Shown in pieces: positions 1 to 7,373 of a stretch of DNA of 36,066 nucleotides (position 1 is its first letter; each line of letters starts with the position of its first letter). A program made the position numbers and the translations under genes. Under the pieces are notes generated by a model. It was not told where the DNA came from. It made no database searches and was given only the letters and a program-made list of their open reading frames with translations. The DNA is taken from NCBI GenBank assembly GCA_035308365.1, contig DATGGU010000146.1, forward strand, positions 1-36,066, written 5' to 3'. The DNA is from PALSA-505 sp035308365 (GTDB lineage Bacteria > Actinomycetota > Actinomycetes > Streptosporangiales > Streptosporangiaceae).

Positions 1-149
1 TAAAGCATTGTCGTGGGGCGGGGCCAGGCCGACCGGAGCGCGGCTACTGCCGCCACCACACCCAGCACAAGCACCCGAGCAGCCTCGCACACCTCAGCCC
101 GAACAAGACCCATAAAGCATTGTCGTGGGGCGGGGCCAGGCCGACCGGA
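1..149. repeat. Pair of 37-bp direct repeats, 112 bp apart
   Basis: Bases 1-37 and 113-149 are identical (both begin TAAAGCATTGTCGTGGGGCG). The 75 bp between them is unrelated in composition and rich in CA. Because the first copy begins at the window edge, this may be the end of a longer tandem array with a 112-bp period. No convincing gene lies in bases 1-346; the only open frame (125-532 +) overlaps the 3' end of the next gene and looks like a GC-rich artefact. Confidence 0.8.
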
Positions 150-231
150 TTGCGACTGACCGGCTGCGCCGAACGTCGCCATCCGGCCAACCCGGCCCCA
201 CTGACCACGAGCGTTTGAAAAGTGCGAAGGT

Positions 232-310
232 TAGTGGGGGCACCCAGTCGGACAGCCGGCGTTCGGCGCAGCCGACCCGCCGGCTGGCCGAGTGGGTCCC
301 CCCGCCACTA
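232..310. terminator. Long imperfect hairpin downstream of SIMPL gene
   Basis: Bases 232-261 (starting TAGTGGGGGCACCC) pair with 278-310 (ending GGGTCCCCCCGCCACTA) as an imperfect inverted repeat with about 25 paired positions and a 16-base loop. It lies just past the stop of the minus-strand SIMPL-domain gene, where a terminator is expected. There is no T-tract, which is common in high-GC actinomycetes. It could also be a remnant of a palindromic mobile element. Confidence 0.5.
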
Positions 311-346
311 AATGCCCATCTCGCCGATCACTGGCCCGCTGAGAAT

Positions 347-1039
347 TCAGCCCAGGGAGGACGGCTGGGTCATGGTGAAGCGGGCCTCGACGGTGGCTGT
401 GACTACCTGGGTTTCGGGTTCCAGGTCGATGACGACGGGGGTTTCCTCCGAGGCGGCGGCGGAGGGCATGGCCCGGCTGGCCGCGTAGCGGAGCGGGGGG
501 TGGCTGGGGGTGGCCAGGCCGGTGTCGGCTAGCTCGATCAGGGTAAGCAGGCGGCCGCCGACCGCTTCGGCGTATTCGGCTGCTCTGGACACGGCGGCTC
601 GGGCGGCCTGGGTGCGGGCGTCATGGTAGACGGCGGAGCCGGGGCGTAGCTGCCACCAGGGGCCATCGATCAGGCACAGTTCCAGGTCCGAGATCTTGGC
701 GACCAGCTCGCCGGCTATCGAGAAGTCCGCCACCGTCAGCGTGCTGCGCACCGCGCCCCGGTACCAGCGCACCCGTTCGTCCCGGCCGCGCCGCAACTCG
801 GGATAGACGGACACGCGGCTGGTTTCGGCCTTCTCGATAGCGTCGCCGAACGATTTGACCAGGGTGGTGAACTCAGCGCTGCGCCGGGCCAGGTTCTCCG
901 TGGCCTCCCGGCGGTCCCGCGCCCGGGCCTGGACGCTGACCGCGAACACGACGATCTCGGGGTCCGTCTCGATTGTGGCTTCCCCGCGCACGGTGACGGT
1001 GGCCGGGCTGGTGCTGGGCGTATCCCCTGAGTCGTTCAT
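347..1039 (-). CDS. SIMPL-domain (DUF541) protein
   Basis: This 230-residue protein shows the SIMPL/DUF541 pattern. It begins with a short strand 'VTVRGEATIETDPEIVVF', followed by 'SVQARARDRREATENLARRS'-type helix repeats and a C-terminal 'VTATVEARFTM' strand. The family is best known from periplasmic or cell-surface proteins such as E. coli YggE, whose biochemical role is poorly defined. No signal peptide is seen from the chosen ATG at 1039, so this copy may be cytosolic. The open frame continues upstream to 1300, but that part overlaps the divergent gene and is low complexity, so the ATG at the start of the recognisable domain was chosen. A GGAG lies about 14 bases upstream, a weak ribosome site. 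It is transcribed away from the beta-propeller gene at 1188. Confidence 0.75.
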   Translation of the reverse strand: MNDSGDTPSTSPATVTVRGEATIETDPEIVVFAVSVQARARDRREATENLARRSAEFTTLVKSFGDAIEKAETSRVSVYPELRRGRDERVRWYRGAVRSTLTVADFSIAGELVAKISDLELCLIDGPWWQLRPGSAVYHDARTQAARAAVSRAAEYAEAVGGRLLTLIELADTGLATPSHPPLRYAASRAMPSAAASEETPVVIDLEPETQVVTATVEARFTMTQPSSLG

Positions 1040-1187
1040 GGAGTCTTTTGTACTCCGCTCCGGCGAAGATCGCCCACCAGGTGAACCCGCTGCCGGTTGA
1101 TTCCGTGGGTAGTTGCGAGCGACGTCGCGCCCGTAGTTGCCACGCTGCGCCGCTGAATGGCATTCGCTCAGGAGGGAGCTAGGAGAC
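1040..1187. promoter_or_regulatory. Divergent intergenic region with a 10-bp palindrome
   Basis: The 148 bp between the SIMPL gene and the propeller gene must hold both promoters. It contains a perfect palindrome GCGACGTCGC at 1119-1128, flanked by direct repeats GTAGTTGC at 1109-1116 and 1133-1140. This arrangement could be an operator. No clear -10/-35 pair could be assigned by eye. GGAGGGAG at 1171-1178 and AGGAG at 1181-1185 precede the ATG at 1188. Confidence 0.4.
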
Positions 1188-2315
1188 ATGCGGGTAAGCA
1201 AACGGATCACTCTGGCGGTGGCCACGGTGACCGCGGGCGCCGCGATGAGTGCGGCACTCGCGATCACGCCGGCGGTCGCGCAGACGCATCCGTCGTTCAT
1301 TGGGAAGTTTCATTCGAACAAGACGCTCGGTTCCACGGTGCCGGCCAACGGTGACGTCAACCCGTATGGTGTGGCCGTCGTCCGCCAGAGCATGGGCATG
1401 CTGCACAGCGGGAACGTCCTGGTCAGCAACTTCAACGACAAGGCGAACGTGCAGGGCACCGGGTCCACGATCGTCCAGGTCACACCCGGCGGCAAGATGA
1501 CCCTGTTCGCCCACATCACCCCGGCCAGCCTGCCCGAGGCCTGCCCGGGCGGCATCGGGCTGACCACCGCGCTGGAAATCCTGAACGGCGGCTGGGTGGT
1601 CGTGGGCAGCCTGCCCACCTCGCACGGGGGGACGGTCTTCACCGGATCCGGCTGCCTCATCGTGCTGAACAGCATGGGCCAGGTCGTGGAGACCTTCACC
1701 GGGCACGGCATCAACGGGCCCTGGGACATGGCGGCGGTCCAGTCGGGCCCGTTCGCCGAGCTGTTCGTCAGCAACGTGCTCAACGGGACTGTGGCGGCCG
1801 GCGGCCGGGTCACCCACCATGGCACAGTCATCCGGCTGATGCTGGCCAGCTCCGGCGGCAACCCGCCGAGCATCGTCGGCTCGACCGTGGTCGGCTCCGG
1901 CTTCGCGGAGCGGACCGACCCGGCGGCGCTCGTGATCGGCCCGACCGGGCTCGGGGTCGGCAGGGACGGCACGCTGTTCGTCGCCGACACGCTGGCCAAC
2001 CGGATCGCCGAGATCCCGGGCGCACTCGGGCGCTCCACCAGCGCGGGCCGCGGCCACACGGTGTCCAAGAACGGCGCGCTGAACGGCCCGCTCGGCCTGG
2101 CCATCGCCCCGGGCGGTCACATCCTGACCGTCAATTCCGGTGACGGCATACTCGTCGAGACCACGGAATCCGGCATCCAGGTCGCCACCCGCCAGCTCGA
2201 CTCCTCCGGCAGCCCGCCGGGTGCCGGCGCCCTGTTCGGCCTGGCAGTGGGGCCGGGCGGATCCGGTGTCTACTACGTGGACGACGCGACCAACACGCTC
2301 AACCTGCTGAGCTAG
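1188..2315 (+). CDS. Secreted NHL/SMP-30-like beta-propeller protein
   Basis: The 375-residue product starts with a clear Sec signal peptide: basic 'MRVSKR', a hydrophobic alanine-rich core, and an AVA-Q cleavage site near residue 30. The mature part repeats a pattern of about 50 residues ending in glycine/aspartate turns, such as 'NPYGVAVV', 'GPTGLGVGRDGTLFVADT', 'GPLGLAIAPGGHILTVNSGD' and 'LFGLAVGPGG..VYYVDD'. These are typical of NHL-type propeller blades. Such proteins are usually extracellular binding or scaffold domains, sometimes with hydrolase activity; no catalytic residues could be assigned. The ATG at 1188 was chosen over an upstream in-frame start because it begins the signal peptide and follows GGAGGGAG. 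It stands alone and faces a convergent gene. Confidence 0.75.
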   Translation: MRVSKRITLAVATVTAGAAMSAALAITPAVAQTHPSFIGKFHSNKTLGSTVPANGDVNPYGVAVVRQSMGMLHSGNVLVSNFNDKANVQGTGSTIVQVTPGGKMTLFAHITPASLPEACPGGIGLTTALEILNGGWVVVGSLPTSHGGTVFTGSGCLIVLNSMGQVVETFTGHGINGPWDMAAVQSGPFAELFVSNVLNGTVAAGGRVTHHGTVIRLMLASSGGNPPSIVGSTVVGSGFAERTDPAALVIGPTGLGVGRDGTLFVADTLANRIAEIPGALGRSTSAGRGHTVSKNGALNGPLGLAIAPGGHILTVNSGDGILVETTESGIQVATRQLDSSGSPPGAGALFGLAVGPGGSGVYYVDDATNTLNLLS

Positions 2316-2334
2316 CCCAGCAGCCTGAAAAGCC

Positions 2335-2379
2335 GCCGCGGCCTTCCCTGGTGCGCAGACCACCGGGGAAGGCCGCGGC
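2335..2379. terminator. Bidirectional terminator hairpin between convergent genes
   Basis: A perfect 14-bp stem, GCCGCGGCCTTCCC at 2335-2348 pairing with 2366-2379, with a 17-base loop. It lies between the stop of the propeller gene (2315) and the stop of the convergent peptidase gene (2404), so it can serve both. Confidence 0.8.
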
Positions 2380-2403
2380 TTCCATTGCCAGCCAGCGGGC
2401 CGG

Positions 2404-3234
2404 TCAGCTCGCGGCGTGCCAGGTGGTGCTGAACGCCGATCCGCCTTCCAGGGACGACGGGGTGGCCAGGATCGCCCCGGTGGAGCTGTTTCGGATGATC
2501 GACTCGGCCGAAGTCCACAACGTAGACGAGCCGAAGCCGCCCTTCAGCCCGTCGCGGCTGGTGACCGCCCCGCCGGTGAAGTTAACCATGCCGTAGTTGG
2601 CCAGCGGGAAATTCTGCTTGGCGGAGACGTCATACAGATCGTCGGTGACGGCCTCGGCGGTCGTGGTCGAGCACGACGAGCCTGACGGGCAGCTCACGGG
2701 GGTATTGAAGAGGACCGTCGCCTCGGTGACGTCGTTGAGGTAGAACGTGTACTGCCTCGTGCTGGCGTTGTAGTAAACGCTGGCCTGGATCGCGTCGCCG
2801 GGGTTGACCGTCACGGGGGAGGCCACGGCCGGCCCCGTACTGATCTCGTAAAAGCCCTGGTAGGAGTATGTGCCGTCGGAATTGCATGTCCCCTGGAGAC
2901 CGGTGAGCTCGCCTGGGGCACTCCAGCCCTGGAATCCCACGAACAGCGCGACGGTGGCGTTCGGTGCCGCGCCCGCACAGTTAAGGCTGGGGATGTTGAA
3001 GTCGGCGGCGACATACCGCAATGCCACGTTCTTGTGCGCAAGGGCGACGTAGGCGGCCCAGTTCCCGTAGTAGGCCGTACCGGGAGTCACCCCGGCCGTG
3101 TGCAGGTGCCCGGCGGCGAAGGACATGGGTGACCAACGGGCCGGGTGGTGGGTGGCGGCCGATGCGCTGGTGCCGAAGCCGAGGATGGCGGCTGTGACAC
3201 CGGCAGCTCCGGCGAGCCAGGGCCTGATCTTCAT
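2404..3234 (-). CDS. Secreted G1-family (eqolisin-like) glutamic peptidase
   Basis: The 276-residue precursor has a Sec signal peptide (residues 1 to about 26, ending SASA) and a body resembling the G1 glutamic peptidases. 'NWAAYV' near residue 58 starts the fold. 'GLQGTC' (Gln114) and 'TTAEAVTDD' (Glu194) match the places where the family has its catalytic glutamine and glutamate, and 'YQGFYEI' matches the conserved tryptophan/tyrosine strand. Family members are secreted endopeptidases active at acid pH. Homology is judged by motif order only; alignment was not possible. The ATG at 3234 follows a perfect AGGAGG with suitable spacing. The gene is single and converges on the propeller gene. 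Confidence 0.65.
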   Translation of the reverse strand: MKIRPWLAGAAGVTAAILGFGTSASAATHHPARWSPMSFAAGHLHTAGVTPGTAYYGNWAAYVALAHKNVALRYVAADFNIPSLNCAGAAPNATVALFVGFQGWSAPGELTGLQGTCNSDGTYSYQGFYEISTGPAVASPVTVNPGDAIQASVYYNASTRQYTFYLNDVTEATVLFNTPVSCPSGSSCSTTTAEAVTDDLYDVSAKQNFPLANYGMVNFTGGAVTSRDGLKGGFGSSTLWTSAESIIRNSSTGAILATPSSLEGGSAFSTTWHAAS

Positions 3235-3297
3235 GGGCGGTTCCTCCTGTGGAGACTTACTGATCCGAACGGCCCGCATGGGCTGCGCGTGACGGGG

Positions 3298-3339
3298 CTA
3301 GCCAGAGACGACGTCAGCGAGCCAGGCCGTGATCTTCAT
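3298..3339 (-). pseudogene. Decayed duplicate of the peptidase 5' end, or 13-codon leader ORF
   Basis: Bases 3317-3375 repeat 3212-3274 with a few changes, including the start codon region, the ribosome-site region and the motif GTGGAGACTT. The copy encodes a 13-residue peptide, MKITAWLADVVSG, similar to the first residues of the peptidase (MKIRPWLAG), and then a TAG. It lies upstream of the peptidase on the same strand. It is either a remnant of a tandem gene duplication or a short upstream ORF that could affect translation of the peptidase. The similarity is direct observation; any role is inference. Confidence 0.5.
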
Positions 3340-3660
3340 GGCGACTTCCCCGTGGAGACTTGCAGGTGCACGGCCCTGGTGGTCGCCACTGCTTCGCGTG
3401 TTGGACGCGGCGGTACTCGTGAAGGATTACTAAGCCTGATAACGATTCCGGTTAGTCCTGATTCACCCGGTACGTGGGGCCGAGCCCCGCCGGTTCGCAG
3501 CGCTCGGCTGGATTGGATGCGGCGAGTTGTAAAGGATTGAGGGCCGCCAAGCGTCTGTAATGACGTGGACAGGTTACGTATGCGGCGCCCGGCCGGTCTG
3601 CTGGTCACCAGCGGACTGCGACGCCGGTTCGATAGATCACTCCCGAACGGCAGAGGATTC
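3340..3660. other. Intergenic region, possible divergent promoters
   Basis: This stretch between the leader remnant and the membrane protein gene holds no supported gene. It contains the AT-richer segment 3421-3470 with a short dyad TAAC-N7-GTTA (3440-3454) and two similar motifs (GAAGGATTAC at 3421 and TAAAGGATTGAG at 3531). The motifs could mark promoters, but none can be assigned with confidence. Confidence 0.3.
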
Positions 3661-5025
3661 GTGACAGAGACTCAGCGGGCAGACATCCCGGCGGCACAGC
3701 CTGGCCTGGCGGACAGGTCCGGCGTGGGGAGGCTGCTCAGCGCCCTGCGCCGGATCCTGTTGCCGCTGTTCCCGCACGGACCACGGCCGGTCCGGCGGAC
3801 CCGTCGGCAGGCGGTTCTGCGGACGGCCGCGACCGTCGCCGTGCTCGCCGCCGGCGCCTGGGTCTCACTGATCAGGCAGGCGGGCACGCCGTCGTGGCAG
3901 ACGGTCTGGTCCGAGGACGCATGGCTCTTCCTCCCCCGGGCGGTGCACGGCCCCGGTGCCGCACTGTTCCGCCAGTATGCCGGTTACCTCCAGCTCGTCC
4001 CGCAGCTCATCGCCGACGGCGTGGCCAGGCTGCCGCTGCGCGACGCCTCGGTGGGATTCGCCATCGCAGGCGCGCTGGTGGCCTCGTCTATGGCGATCTT
4101 CGTCTTCCACGCCAGCCGTGGCCATATTCGCCAGCCCGCGCTGCGGGCGCTGCTGAGCTGCTCTGTCTTGCTGCTGCCGACGGCGCTCATCGAGATCGCC
4201 AACAACGGCGTCGACTCGCCGTGGTATCTGATGTTCGGGTTTTTCTGGGCGCTGCTTTGGCGGCCCAGGAGCGCCGGGGGGAAGGCCGTCGTCGCGCTCA
4301 TCGCCTTCGCGGCCATGTCGTCCCAGGTGGCCAACCTGCTCTTCCTGCCGATGGTGGCGGCGCGTGTGATCGCCCTGCCCAGGCTCCGGGAGCACGCGGT
4401 GACCGTGGGCTGGCTCGCCGGGATCGGCTTTCAGTCGATAGAGCTGTTCGATGCGGCCAAGGGGCATCCGCTCGGCCCGGCCTCCGGTGCCATTCACTTC
4501 TACGGCCAGCATGTCCTGGTGCCAGTCGTTTTTGGCTGGCGGTGGGCGCTGCAGGTACAGGCCGCGATCGGCATTGCGGCCACCATCGCGATCGCCGGCG
4601 GCGTGCTCGCGGCGGTCGTGGCCTGGGCCCTGTGGCGCGGGAATCGCCAGAACCGCGCCTTCACGGTTGCGGCACTGACCATGGGCGTGATCCTGAGCAT
4701 CTTCCTGGTGATGTACCGGCATCTGATCGGCACCGAAGCCAGCAGCGACCTGTGGGTCCCCGGTGGTCGCTACGCGACGATGGGGATCCTGCTCCTTGAC
4801 TGCATCGCCATTGCCGGGGTGGGCGCCTACCTGCGGCGCAAGAGTACCGTCCAGCACCTGGCGCGCAGGGCGATCGCGATCGCCCTGCTGGTCGCCGGGC
4901 TCGGCACCGGCTGGGCCACGAGCTTCCGGTACCACAACGTGCGTTCCAAGAATCCGCCCTGGTCAAAGACCTACATCGGCTACCAGCAGCAGGTGCTGGA
5001 CCACCCCAACTCGCTGAACGGCTGA
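3661..5025 (+). CDS. Polytopic membrane protein, possible GT-C-like
   Basis: About 454 residues from the GTG at 3661, with roughly ten hydrophobic segments: one near residue 60, then pairs through the middle, and the last around residue 420. After the first membrane segment comes a loop with 'WSEDAWLFLPRAV...YAGYLQLVPQLIADG'. An acidic pair followed by an aromatic 'GYL' loop at this place resembles GT-C glycosyltransferases (polyprenyl-phosphate sugar users), whose catalytic Asp lies in the first external loop. This assignment is tentative; no named family is recognised. An upstream in-frame start at 3565 gives 32 more residues. GTG 3661 was preferred because AGAGGA precedes it, though the spacing is short. 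It appears monocistronic. Confidence 0.65.
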   Translation: MTETQRADIPAAQPGLADRSGVGRLLSALRRILLPLFPHGPRPVRRTRRQAVLRTAATVAVLAAGAWVSLIRQAGTPSWQTVWSEDAWLFLPRAVHGPGAALFRQYAGYLQLVPQLIADGVARLPLRDASVGFAIAGALVASSMAIFVFHASRGHIRQPALRALLSCSVLLLPTALIEIANNGVDSPWYLMFGFFWALLWRPRSAGGKAVVALIAFAAMSSQVANLLFLPMVAARVIALPRLREHAVTVGWLAGIGFQSIELFDAAKGHPLGPASGAIHFYGQHVLVPVVFGWRWALQVQAAIGIAATIAIAGGVLAAVVAWALWRGNRQNRAFTVAALTMGVILSIFLVMYRHLIGTEASSDLWVPGGRYATMGILLLDCIAIAGVGAYLRRKSTVQHLARRAIAIALLVAGLGTGWATSFRYHNVRSKNPPWSKTYIGYQQQVLDHPNSLNG

Positions 5026-5085
5026 CGCGGTCCACCCCGAGGAGCTTCTGTTCGAGCCGGAACTGGCAGATGCACGGCGGGCGCA

Positions 5086-5441
5086 GTCCCAGCCCAGGCG
5101 GCGGAACAGCACGATCCCGAGTTCCGGCTCGCGGATCAGTTCCAGGTTGCCCCGGCGGCCGCACCGGCCAGGTCGTCGACGATGCCGGCGTTCGTGGTCC
5201 CGGCCGTCACCACGATCGCGGCCAGCGATTCCGGGGCGCCGTCGGCCTCGATCGCGGCCCGCAGTGCGGCTCCGGTCACCCGGTGATCATCCGTCTGCAC
5301 GGTCAGTGGGTCCATCTCGAGGATCCGCAGCGTATTGGTGATCGAGGAATGTGCGTCCGCACCGGCCAGCACCCGCCACCGGCGTCCGGCCGCCGCGGCG
5401 CCGGCCTTGCGCTTGGCCACCTCGCGGGCGACCTCCATGAG
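5086..5441 (-). pseudogene. Remnant of group II PLP amino acid decarboxylase
   Basis: On the minus strand, 5441 to 5136 encodes a stretch typical of aromatic-L-amino-acid/glutamate decarboxylases (group II): 'LAGADAHSSITNTLRILEMD' followed by 'IVVTAGTTNAGIVDDLAG'. The reading then shifts frame, and 5148-5086 encodes 'LELIREPELGIVLFRRLGWD', which matches the C-terminal region of the same family. The PLP-lysine region between the two parts (about 150 residues in the family) is missing, as is the N-terminus. This is a gene broken by internal deletion and frameshift. Its left end fades out near the stop of the membrane protein gene. The right end abuts the amine oxidase fragment on the other strand. 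Confidence 0.75.
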
Positions 5442-6293
5442 GAAGACGGCGGCGTGCTGTGGAAGCACGTGGACGAGGTGACCGGGCCGCAGGTGCGGCG
5501 GGCGCGGCGCCTTGTGGTCTCCTTCCACGTCACCGTGGCCAACTACGAGTACCTGGTGTACTGGCGCTTCTACCAGGACGGGAACATCGAGTGCGAGGTG
5601 CGGGCCACCGGGATCATGGTGACCTCACAGGTGCCGGAAGGCGGCCCGCCGGAGTACGGGACCCTGGTCGACCGGCGCACCTCTGCCCCGTTCCACCAGC
5701 ATTTCATCGTCGCCCGGCTCGACCTGGAGGTGGACGGCCGGGACAACACGGTCTACGTGACCGAGCCGGTCGTTTCGGGGGTGAGCGAGGATGACCCGTA
5801 TGGCTTGGGCATGACCATCAAGGCCACCCCCCTCCGTAATGAAGAAGAAGGAAAACAGGATTACGACTGGGCCGTTCAGCGCGGCTGGAAGGTGGTCAAC
5901 GACAACGTCAGGAACGGGCTGGGCACCCCGGCCGGATACAAGCTGGTCCCCGGCGGTATGTTCCCCCCGCTGCTCGACCCGTCCTCGGCTGCCTTCCGGC
6001 GGGCCGAGGTGATCGGGCACACGCTGTGGGTCACCCCGTACCGGGAGGACGAGCGCTGGCCCTGCGGCGACTTCCCCAACCTGGGCGAGCGCGACACGGG
6101 CCTGCCGGCCTGGACCGCGCAGAACCGGCCGATCGAGAATACCGACGTCGTGCTCTGGTACGTGTTCGGCATCAATCACATCACGCGGCCCGGAGACTGG
6201 CCGGTGATGCCGGCCGACATCGTCTCGTTCTGGCTCAAGCCGTTCGGCTTCTTCGACCGCAACCCGGCACTGGACGTGCCACCGGACGGCTGA
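5439..6293 (+). pseudogene. N-terminally truncated copper amine oxidase
   Basis: The last 284 or so codons of a copper/topaquinone primary-amine oxidase. Intact enzymes have about 640 residues and oxidise primary amines to aldehydes, H2O2 and ammonia. The fragment begins 'EDGGVLWKHVDEVTG' and keeps the TPQ-forming tyrosine in 'TVANYEY' (codon at 5544). It also keeps the HxH copper ligands ('FHQHFIVARLD'), the third copper histidine ('GINHITRPGDWPVMP'), and the usual C-terminus. The N2/N3 domains and the segment with the catalytic base Asp are gone. The open frame extends upstream to 5070, but that part is antisense to the decarboxylase remnant. No start or ribosome site is evident at the boundary, so it is called a pseudogene, although the remaining frame is undamaged. 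Confidence 0.8.
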
Positions 6294-6356
6294 AGGCCCG
6301 GTTAAAATTTACGGAATCAGCCGGGCAAGTGCGCACCGCCGGCCCATTGCTTAAGT

Positions 6357-7373
6357 TCAGTAGTGACCGATCACATCCCGGCCGAACCGGGCCATTTCCT
6401 CGTGCTGCGGGGAGAACTGCAGCAGCATGAGACCGGCTCCGGCCCGTTCGTAGGCCCGCAGCCGCTCGATGATCTGTTCCGGCGTGCCGACCAGCCCGGT
6501 GCGCAGCCCCCGGTTGGAGACGCTGTATTCCTCCAGCGAAACCCGCGATTCGAGCTGGGAACCGGCGATGAAATCCTGGTAGGACGCGTAGGCCTCGGGT
6601 GAGGACCGGACGTCGAGGATGCGGGCGAGTTCGGCCTTCGCCTCGGATTCGGTGTCCCGGCAGATCACATAGCCGGCCACGCCGAACGTGAGCGGCGGCC
6701 GGCCGGCTTGCGCCCGCCGCGCGCTCATCTCGGCCACCTTGCCGGCGATCACGTCCGGCGGGTCGCCGTGCATGACGTAGGCATCCGCCAGGTTGCTGAT
6801 CACCTCCTTGGCCTTGGGTGATTCGCCTCCCATGTAAACCGGCGGCACCCGGCTGGGCTTCGGCTCCAGCACGGTGCCGGCCAGGTCGTAGAGCGGCCCG
6901 TGGTGGGTGACCGTGTCCTCGCGCAGCAGCCGCGAGACCACCTCCAGCCACTCCTGGGTGCGCGCGTACCTGGCATCATGCTCGTCGAACGGCGCGCCGT
7001 ACTGGGCCGATTCGTCCCGCCACCAGGAGGATACGACGTTCAGCGACACCCGGCCCGGCGCGATGATGTCCAGGGTGGACAGCGCCTTGGCGGTCAGCGA
7101 CGGAGAATGGTAGTTGGGCCGGACCGCCAGCATCAGCTCCAGGCGCCCGGTGACGGCGGCCAGCGCCGGAGCCAGCGTCCAGCAGTCCAGCGACGGCGCC
7201 CGGTGGCCCTTGATGTCGTTGAGGTTGAGTTCGGCGATGAGCGTGAGGTCGAACCCGTGCCGCTCGCTGGCGACCGTCAGATCCCGCACGTACTCCCAGG
7301 ACACCGGCATGCCCTCGTCCGGTACGTTGCGCAGCCACCCACCAAAGATCGGCATCCAGTACCCGAACCGCAT
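6357..7373 (-). CDS. sfnG: SfnG-like FMNH2-dependent sulfone monooxygenase
   Basis: The 338-residue protein is a bacterial luciferase-like TIM-barrel flavin monooxygenase. Its N-terminal pattern 'FGYWMPIFGGWLRNV', then 'LTLIAELNLNDIKG' and 'LNVVSSWWRDESAQYG' are close to dimethylsulfone monooxygenase SfnG as remembered. SfnG uses FMNH2 from a separate reductase to turn dimethylsulfone into methanesulfinate for sulfur supply. No flavin reductase gene is nearby, and substrate choice cannot be read from sequence alone; an SsuD-like alkanesulfonate enzyme is the main alternative. The ATG at 7373 is preceded by GGAGG at 8 bases and overlaps the stop of the upstream ATP-grasp gene by one base (TGATG), which predicts translational coupling. 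Confidence 0.7.
   Translation of the reverse strand: MRFGYWMPIFGGWLRNVPDEGMPVSWEYVRDLTVASERHGFDLTLIAELNLNDIKGHRAPSLDCWTLAPALAAVTGRLELMLAVRPNYHSPSLTAKALSTLDIIAPGRVSLNVVSSWWRDESAQYGAPFDEHDARYARTQEWLEVVSRLLREDTVTHHGPLYDLAGTVLEPKPSRVPPVYMGGESPKAKEVISNLADAYVMHGDPPDVIAGKVAEMSARRAQAGRPPLTFGVAGYVICRDTESEAKAELARILDVRSSPEAYASYQDFIAGSQLESRVSLEEYSVSNRGLRTGLVGTPEQIIERLRAYERAGAGLMLLQFSPQHEEMARFGRDVIGHY

Noticed and set aside
125..532. Plus-strand open frame at the left end
   Set aside because: Low-complexity glycine/arginine-rich product that overlaps the SIMPL gene antisense and crosses the hairpin; no family pattern or ribosome site.
1179..2363. Long minus-strand frames opposite the propeller gene
   Set aside because: Arginine/glycine/aspartate-rich shadow of a real gene in GC-rich DNA; the + frame has a signal peptide and propeller repeats.
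3865..4935. Minus-strand frame opposite the membrane protein gene
   Set aside because: Composition typical of an antisense shadow, no motif; the + frame encodes ordered membrane segments.
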